The notes beneath the pieces were generated by a model. That model worked only from the letters and a program-made list of their open reading frames with translations. It ran no database searches and was not told the origin of the DNA. From contig NZ_DATJJK010000185.1 in NCBI RefSeq assembly GCF_035492295.1, forward strand, positions 1 to 11,368: 11,368 nucleotides of DNA, written 5' to 3'. The translations under genes and the position numbers were made by a program. The number at the start of each line of letters is the position of its first letter. The stretch's first letter is position 1. This document shows, piece after piece, positions 6,536 to 11,368 of the stretch. The stretch comes from Acidisoma sp035492295 (GTDB taxonomy: Bacteria > Pseudomonadota > Alphaproteobacteria > Acetobacterales > Acetobacteraceae).

Positions 6536-9043
6536 TCAGGACCGCAAGGCCTCGTTCGCCGCGTCGAAGGGGCTGTCGGCGATGACGGTCGCGCGGTGCC
6601 GTTTGCCGAGGATGGAAATTTCCACTTCCTGGCCCAGTTCGGCGAGGTCTGGCCGCAGCATGGCCAGCGCCAGGGATTTCGCCACGCGCCAGCCATAGCC
6701 GCCCGAGGTGGTGCGGCCTACCAACTCGTCGCCCAGATAGATCGGCTCGGAGCCGCGCGCATCGGCATCCGTCACGCCATGCACTTCCATGGTGACGAAG
6801 GCGTTCTTCAGGCCCGCTTCCTTCCAGGCGAGCAGCGCATCGCGGCCATGGAAATCGCCCTTCTTCATCGAGACGAAACGGTCGAGGCCGGATTCGTACG
6901 CGGCATACTCGATCGACATTTCGCGCGGGATCAGCTTGTAGCTTTTCTCCAGGCGCAAACTGTCCATCGCCTTGATGCCGAAGGGTTTCAGGTCGAACTC
7001 GGCCCCGGCCTCGAACAGCAGGTCGAAAATGTAGTTCTGCATTTCGATCGGGTGATGCAGTTCCCAGCCGAGCTCGCCGACATAGTTCACGCGCATGGCG
7101 AGGCACGAGGCAGCGCCCACCGAGATCATCTTGCCCGTCAGCCAGGGGAAGGCGGCGTTGGAGAGATCGCTGTCCGTCAGCTTCTGCAACAGATCGCGTG
7201 AACGGGGGCCGGCCAGCACCAGCACACCATATTGCGTGGTCACCCGGGCGAGCTTCACGCTGCCATCCGTCGGCGCCAGTTTCTCCAGATAGTCGTGGTC
7301 ATGCCGTTCCAACGCACCGGCGGAGACGAGGTAGAAGGCAGAGGGACCCATCGAGAAGATGGTGAACTCGGAGCGCACGCCGCCGCGCTTGGTCAGTAGG
7401 TAGGACAGCTGCACGCGCCCGACCTTCGGCACTTTTGTGGTGAGGATGCTCTCCAGCCACTGGGCCGCACCCGGGCCCGTCACCTCCATCTTGGCGAAGG
7501 CGGACATATCGAGCAGACCGACCTTGTGATGGACATGCAGCGCTTCCGCGCCGACATGCGGGAAGGCATTGGAGCGGCGGAAACTCCACTTCTCCCGGAT
7601 CTTGCCATCTGCTCCCGGCTCGGCATGGTTCTCGTTGAGGAGCACGTCCGGCTTGTCGAGATCGGCCTCGGTGAGTTCGTAGCCGGCGGGCGCGAACCAG
7701 CCCGGACGCTCCCAGCCATAGACGGTGCCGAAGACCGCGCCTTTCGCGGCCATGCGGTCGTAGCAGGGGCTGCGCTTGAGGCCGCGGGCCGCACCGCGCT
7801 CCTCTTCCGGGTAATGCACGGAGAAGACCTTGGCATAGGCTTCCTCGGTCTTCTGGCGCAGATAGCCGCGCCCGGCATAGGGGCCGAAACGGCGCGGGTC
7901 GACGCCCATCATGTCGACCGAAGGCTCGCCTTCGACGATCCATTCGGCAAGCTGCCAACCGGCGCCCCCAGCGGCGGTGATGCCGAAGCTGTGGCCCTCG
8001 TTGAGCCAGAAGTTCTTCAGGTGCCAGGCAGGACCCACGATCGGGCTGCCGTCCGGCGTATAGGCGATGGCACCGTTATAGACCTTCTTCACGCCCACTT
8101 CGCCGAAGGCCGGCACACGCTCGATGGCGGTCTCGATATAGGGGGCGAGCCGGTCGAGGTCTTCCTGGAACAGCTCGTATTCGGATTGCGGGGAGGGGCC
8201 GTCCACATAGCAGCAGGGCGCGCCGATCTCGTAGGGGCCAAGCAGCAATCCGCCGGCTTCCTCGCGCATATACCAGGAACTGTCGCTTTCGCGCAGCACG
8301 CCCATTTCGGGCAGGCCCTTCGCGCGGCGCTCCATGATCAGCGGGTGCTGTTCGGTCACGATATACTGGTGCTCGACCGGGATCACGGGCACGTCCAGCC
8401 CGACCATCTCGCCGGTCTTGCGGGCGAAATTGCCGGTGGCGGAGACGACATGCTCGCAAGTGATGTCGCCCTTATCGGTAGAGACGACCCATTCGCCATT
8501 GGGCTGCTGGGCGATGCCGGTGACGGTGGTATAGCGGTAGATCTCGGCGCCCATGTTGCGCGCGCCGCGCGCCAGCGCCTGGGTCAGGTCGGCCGGCTGA
8601 ATATAGCCGTCTTCCTTATGCTGGATGGCGCCAAGGATGCCCTGCGTCTCCATCAGCGGCCAGATCTCGCGGACCTCGTCGGCGGTCAGGAAGTCGACCT
8701 CGACGCCGATGGTGCGCGCGATGCCGGCGTAATACTTGTACTCGTCCATCCGGTCCTGGGTGCGGGCGAGGCGGATGTTGGAGACGGTGCTGAGGCCGGC
8801 ATTCAGCCCGGTCTCAGCCTCCAGCGAGCGATAGAGATTGACTGAGTATTTGTGCAGCTGGCCGACCGAGTAACTGAGGTTGAACAGCGGCAGCAGCCCG
8901 GCCGCATGCCAGGTCGAGCCCGAGGTCAGCTCCCGCCGCTCGATGAGAACGACGTCGCTCCAGCCCTTCTTCGCGAGATGGTAGAGCGTGCTGACGCCCA
9001 CCGCGCCTCCGCCGATGACGACTACGCGCGCTTGGGTCTTCAT
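6536..9043 (-). CDS. FAD-dependent dimethylglycine/sarcosine dehydrogenase-type oxidoreductase with C-terminal GcvT folate domain
   Basis: An 835-residue two-enzyme fusion, matching the usual 810-860 of this family. Residues 6-370 form a DAO-type FAD domain: dinucleotide motif VIGGGAVG (9-16), acidic Glu35 after the second strand, and STWHAAGL (43-50), where His46 matches the histidine that binds FAD covalently in dimethylglycine and sarcosine dehydrogenases. DGSPIVGP (331-338) is the second FAD motif. A short central FAO-M-like segment follows (about 372-427). Residues about 430-720 are a GcvT aminomethyltransferase-like domain (GLLDMSAFAKMEVTGPGAAQ, YVGELGWELH), and 745-826 its C-terminal barrel (TTSGGYGWRVAKSLALAML). 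Family members oxidise an N-methyl group and pass the one-carbon unit to tetrahydrofolate. Substrate could be dimethylglycine, sarcosine or another N-methylamino acid such as 4-methylaminobutanoate. AGG lies about 7 bases before the ATG at 9043. Confidence 0.93.
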   Translation of the reverse strand: MKTQARVVVIGGGAVGVSTLYHLAKKGWSDVVLIERRELTSGSTWHAAGLLPLFNLSYSVGQLHKYSVNLYRSLEAETGLNAGLSTVSNIRLARTQDRMDEYKYYAGIARTIGVEVDFLTADEVREIWPLMETQGILGAIQHKEDGYIQPADLTQALARGARNMGAEIYRYTTVTGIAQQPNGEWVVSTDKGDITCEHVVSATGNFARKTGEMVGLDVPVIPVEHQYIVTEQHPLIMERRAKGLPEMGVLRESDSSWYMREEAGGLLLGPYEIGAPCCYVDGPSPQSEYELFQEDLDRLAPYIETAIERVPAFGEVGVKKVYNGAIAYTPDGSPIVGPAWHLKNFWLNEGHSFGITAAGGAGWQLAEWIVEGEPSVDMMGVDPRRFGPYAGRGYLRQKTEEAYAKVFSVHYPEEERGAARGLKRSPCYDRMAAKGAVFGTVYGWERPGWFAPAGYELTEADLDKPDVLLNENHAEPGADGKIREKWSFRRSNAFPHVGAEALHVHHKVGLLDMSAFAKMEVTGPGAAQWLESILTTKVPKVGRVQLSYLLTKRGGVRSEFTIFSMGPSAFYLVSAGALERHDHDYLEKLAPTDGSVKLARVTTQYGVLVLAGPRSRDLLQKLTDSDLSNAAFPWLTGKMISVGAASCLAMRVNYVGELGWELHHPIEMQNYIFDLLFEAGAEFDLKPFGIKAMDSLRLEKSYKLIPREMSIEYAAYESGLDRFVSMKKGDFHGRDALLAWKEAGLKNAFVTMEVHGVTDADARGSEPIYLGDELVGRTTSGGYGWRVAKSLALAMLRPDLAELGQEVEISILGKRHRATVIADSPFDAANEALRS

Positions 9044-9112
9044 ACGGCTACCTATCGATCAGGGTGACGTGACGATCCTCGCAGGATAGGAAGCTCGGCC
9101 CTTCCGGCAACA

Positions 9113-9147
9113 GAAGGTTTTCGCCGCCGGATTTGAAGGTTTCCGCC
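9113..9147. repeat. Two-copy 13-bp direct repeat upstream of the dehydrogenase gene
   Basis: GAAGGTTTTCGCC (9113-9125) and GAAGGTTTCCGCC (9135-9147) are identical at 12 of 13 positions and repeat with a 22-base period, about two helical turns, so both copies face the same side of the DNA. They lie 70-104 bases upstream of the ATG of the minus-strand dehydrogenase gene, between it and the SDR gene. This suits a tandem operator for a dimeric activator or repressor, but two copies could be chance; no known regulator consensus is recognised. Confidence 0.4.
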
Positions 9148-9163
9148 CTGCTGGCTTCGCGCC

Positions 9164-10054
9164 TCACGGGGGCTCGCGCGGCACATCGAACTGTGTCGGC
9201 AGGCCCAGCATCTTTTGACGGAGAAAATCGAGCGTTCTGTCCGGCAGGATGCGTGGCACAAGCGTCAGCATGCGCGCGTCCTTGCCGGTCGGGTAACGCG
9301 TCTGCGGCTGTGGCGCGGTTAGCGCCAGGTGGATGGTGCGCGCGACGATGTCGGGCTCGCTGCCACCCGTCTCACGCGCGCGGGCGCGCGCGCTGAAGCG
9401 TCGGAACAGCGCACCGTAACGTGCCCGCCCGGCTTCCGGCCATTGGCTGATGGCCTCCTCCACGCTGCCGAGCGTCTTGTCTACCGCCGGCGTCTTGATC
9501 GAGCCCGGCTGGATGATTGAGACGTGAATGCCGAGAGGGCGCAGCTCCATCCGCAGCGCGTCACTGAACGCTTCAAAAGCGGCTTTTGATCCACAGAGCA
9601 CCCCGCCGAAGGGGATGGTGATATGGGCACCCACGGAGCCAAGATTGATGATGCGGCCCGAACCGCGTGGCAGCAGCGGCAGGAAGGCCTGGATCACGGC
9701 GAGCTGGCCGAAGACATTGACCTCGAATGCGGCGCGCACCGTCTCAAGCGGCACGACTTCCATCGGCGTCGAGGTGCCGACGCCCGCATTGTTGACGATG
9801 GCGTCCAGCCGGCCACCGGATTCCGTGGCGATGAATGCGCGGCAGGCGTCTATCGTCTCCTGCCGGGTGACGTCGAGAATGACGGGGGTGAGCCGTTCCG
9901 GTGTTGCCGACGCGTCCTGAAGGGCCGCGCCGTCTTCCGCGCGACGACAGGCAGCAAAGACGCGCATGCCGGATGCGGAGAGATGCAGGACCGTTGCTCG
10001 GCCGATGCCGCTTGACGCTCCGGTGACGAGCACCTGCTTGCGGTCGCTGTTCAA
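9164..10054 (-). CDS. Short-chain dehydrogenase/reductase-family protein lacking the catalytic tyrosine
   Basis: A 296-residue classical SDR by fold: cofactor motif TGASSGIG (11-18), Asp61 in ILDV, NNAG (88-91), Asn113 in EVNVFG and Ser140 in NLGSVG. The YxxxK motif should follow, as in VYCASK of 17-beta-HSD1; here the aligned segment is VLCGSK, giving Leu153 (codon CTC at 9598-9596) with Lys157 retained. QPGSIKTP (about 187-194) is the usual post-catalytic loop. The cofactor site looks intact, but ordinary keto/hydroxyl chemistry should be crippled, so it may be inactive, binding or regulatory, or have altered chemistry. The start is a TTG at 10054, supported by AGGAAGG at 10070-10064, 9 bases upstream; no better ATG is available. 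It is codirectional with the amidase (77-base gap) and the dehydrogenase (120-base gap). Arg in ACRRAE after the second strand hints at NADP(H). Confidence 0.9.
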   Translation of the reverse strand: MNSDRKQVLVTGASSGIGRATVLHLSASGMRVFAACRRAEDGAALQDASATPERLTPVILDVTRQETIDACRAFIATESGGRLDAIVNNAGVGTSTPMEVVPLETVRAAFEVNVFGQLAVIQAFLPLLPRGSGRIINLGSVGAHITIPFGGVLCGSKAAFEAFSDALRMELRPLGIHVSIIQPGSIKTPAVDKTLGSVEEAISQWPEAGRARYGALFRRFSARARARETGGSEPDIVARTIHLALTAPQPQTRYPTGKDARMLTLVPRILPDRTLDFLRQKMLGLPTQFDVPREPP

Positions 10055-10063
10055 GGCCGAGGC

Positions 10064-10070
10064 CCTTCCT
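10064..10070 (-). promoter_or_regulatory. Strong ribosome-binding site supporting the SDR TTG start
   Basis: On the minus strand AGGAAGG lies 9 bases before the TTG at 10054. Together with the cofactor motif beginning only about ten residues later, this fixes the rare TTG as the probable initiation codon. Confidence 0.55.
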
Positions 10071-10131
10071 GCCGGATTCGTTTCCCTTGCGCCACTGTCC
10101 TGCAGAGACGGGTCACCGGCAAGGCTCGTGT

Positions 10132-11368
10132 TCAGGCCGGGAGCGGTGCCGGGCGCCGCTGCTCCGGCCAGCGCGTGGCGATGTCATAGGCATGGCCCAG
10201 CTGCAGGCAGGAGAGTTCTTGGGCGTAAGGCGCCAGAACCTGCATGCCCATGGGCAGGCAGGCCTCGTTGAAGCCGACCGGCAGGCTGATCGCCGGGCAC
10301 TGGGCGCAGGTCGCCAGGATCACCACTTCCATCCAGCGGTGATAGGTGTCCATCGCGCGGCCCGCGATTTCCTTCGGCCAGGTCCAGTCCGCCGGGAAGG
10401 GGAAGACCTGCGCCGTCGGCAGCACGAGATGATCGTAGCGCGCGAAGAGCCCCTGCATGTGCTGGTACCAGCGGCTGCGCACGGCGAGTGCGCGGGCGAT
10501 ATCGGTGCCGGAGACGGCCAGCCCGCGCGAGACTTCCCATTGCGCCTCGGGTTTCAGCAAGTCCCGCTTCGCGGGATCGGCATAGAAGTCGCCAAGGGCG
10601 ATCGCGGCACCCCAGCTGCGCAGGAGCGTCCAGGCATCCCATAGCTCGGCCATTGGGAAGCCGATGGCGACGGGTTCGACATCGCAGCCGAGGTCTTCCA
10701 GCACGCGCAGCCCATCCTCGCAGAGCGGCAGGATGCCGGGCTCCATGCCCAGATAGCCGCCGAGGTCGCCCAGCCAACCGATGCGCCGGCCAGCGATGGA
10801 AACATCGAGAGGTGCGGTAGCCGAGGCAGCGCTTTCGCGGATCGAGAGCGGGGCATCAGGGTGCGGCCCGGCCTGAACGGAAAGGAGCAGGGCGAGATCG
10901 GCCACGTTGCGCGCCATCGGGCCGACAACGCCGAAGGTTGCGGCGAAGACATCGGCCGCTTCCGTCGGGATGCGGCCGAAGCTTGGCCGAAAGCCGAAAA
11001 TATTGTTGAAGCCGGCCGGGTTGCGAAGGGAGCCGGCATGGTCCGAGCCATCAGCCAGTGGCACCATGCGGGTGGCCAGCGCGACCGCCGCTCCACCCGA
11101 ACTGCCGCCCGCCGTGCGGCTCTGGTCATAGGCGTTGAGCGTGGTGCCGAAGACCGGGTTGTAGGTATGCGAGCCGAAGCCGAATTCCGGCACGTTGGTC
11201 TTGCCGATGAAAATGGCACCGGCCGCTCGCATGCGCGCGACCATGATCGAATCGGTCTCGGCAATCGTTTCCCGGAAGAGCGGCGAGCCCTGGGTATTGG
11301 GCAGGCCCCGCACATCCTCCAGATCCTTTACCGCCATCGGCAATCCGTGCAGCGCACCCAGGGGGCCG
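10132..11368 (-). CDS. Amidase-signature family hydrolase (5' partial)
   Basis: The frame stays open to the window edge: the codons beyond 11343 read GPLGALHG, the normal lead-in to the conserved LPMAVKD, so the N-terminus lies outside. About 412 residues of a usual 450-500 are visible. The catalytic Ser-cisSer-Lys triad is present: Lys in MAVKD (codon 11328-11326), the cis-serine in AGGSSGGAA, and the nucleophile serine in DHAGSLRNPAGF. Enzymes of this family hydrolyse carboxylic amides, or amidate tRNA as GatA. GatA is unlikely, because no gatB or gatC is adjacent and the middle differs (SDHAGS in place of the common SDxGGS). Substrate is unknown. Its stop lies 77 bases before the SDR start on the same strand, so the two may share a transcript. 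The neighbouring N-methylamine-type dehydrogenase makes a role in amide or N-methyl compound catabolism plausible, not shown. Confidence 0.92.
   Translation of the reverse strand, partial: GPLGALHGLPMAVKDLEDVRGLPNTQGSPLFRETIAETDSIMVARMRAAGAIFIGKTNVPEFGFGSHTYNPVFGTTLNAYDQSRTAGGSSGGAAVALATRMVPLADGSDHAGSLRNPAGFNNIFGFRPSFGRIPTEAADVFAATFGVVGPMARNVADLALLLSVQAGPHPDAPLSIRESAASATAPLDVSIAGRRIGWLGDLGGYLGMEPGILPLCEDGLRVLEDLGCDVEPVAIGFPMAELWDAWTLLRSWGAAIALGDFYADPAKRDLLKPEAQWEVSRGLAVSGTDIARALAVRSRWYQHMQGLFARYDHLVLPTAQVFPFPADWTWPKEIAGRAMDTYHRWMEVVILATCAQCPAISLPVGFNEACLPMGMQVLAPYAQELSCLQLGHAYDIATRWPEQRRPAPLPA

Noticed and set aside
7526..8845. Long open frame on the plus strand (439 codons) opposite the dehydrogenase gene
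   Set aside because: It lies wholly antisense to a gene with clear FAD and GcvT domains; GC-rich codon bias commonly leaves such frames open. Its translation shows no recognisable domain.
9044..9163. Glycine riboswitch upstream of the dehydrogenase gene
   Set aside because: I looked for the conserved tandem aptamer features because of the enzyme's pathway; the 120 bases are too short for a tandem aptamer and lack its conserved core. Only a 5-bp hairpin (ATCCT/AGGAT, 9075-9087) and the direct repeats are visible.
10055..10131. CTTGC...GCAAG inverted repeat between the SDR and amidase genes
   Set aside because: Short arms separated by about 28 bases with no supporting features; expected by chance.

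Overview
The window is GC-rich (about 65-70% by hand count of sample lines) and reads as a chromosomal segment of an alphaproteobacterium, probably Hyphomicrobiales. That placement is an inference from base composition, from a gene set typical of metabolically versatile soil or rhizosphere bacteria (oxidoreductases, an amidase, a methylamine-type dehydrogenase, LysR/MFS pairs), and from a CCCTCGG...CCGAGGG palindrome of a kind I recall between genes in this class. There are nine protein genes; the first and last run off the window edges. I see no rRNA, tRNA, CRISPR array, transposase or integrase, and no gene-free stretch longer than 300 bases.

Layout. (1) 1-1110, plus: C-terminal part of a thiamine-diphosphate enzyme of the benzoylformate decarboxylase/acetolactate synthase superfamily. 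(2) 1143-2243 (possibly to 2357), minus: an AT-rich gene (about 40% GC) for an unrecognised protein with a soluble N-terminal region and C-terminal membrane segments. It is a compositional island flanked by GC-rich genes. (3) 2467-4633 and on to 5698: a LysR regulator (minus) divergent from an AraJ-like MFS exporter and an aldo/keto reductase (both plus, 30 bases apart). This looks like a regulator plus a two-gene efflux/detoxification operon. (4) 5704-6399, minus: a secreted SIMPL-domain (DUF541) protein, convergent with the reductase with 5 bases between stop codons. (5) 6536-9043, minus: an 835-residue fusion of an FAD-dependent N-methylglycine-type dehydrogenase with a GcvT-like folate domain. 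(6) 9164-10054, minus: a short-chain dehydrogenase/reductase whose catalytic tyrosine position holds leucine. (7) 10132-11368, minus: an amidase-signature hydrolase cut by the window end.

The four minus-strand genes on the right (amidase, SDR, dehydrogenase, SIMPL) are codirectional with gaps of 77, 120 and 136 bases. They could be partly co-transcribed, but the gaps are wide enough for separate promoters. A coherent reading for the first three is catabolism of an amide or N-methylated compound: the amidase releases an amine or acid and the flavin/folate enzyme demethylates an N-methylamino acid. No substrate can be assigned from sequence alone.

Points most worth a second look: the orphan AT-rich membrane-protein gene, the SDR lacking its catalytic tyrosine, a perfect 13-bp inverted repeat at 6418-6450, and a 13-bp direct repeat with a 22-base period upstream of the dehydrogenase. 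I found no clear multi-gene novel system.
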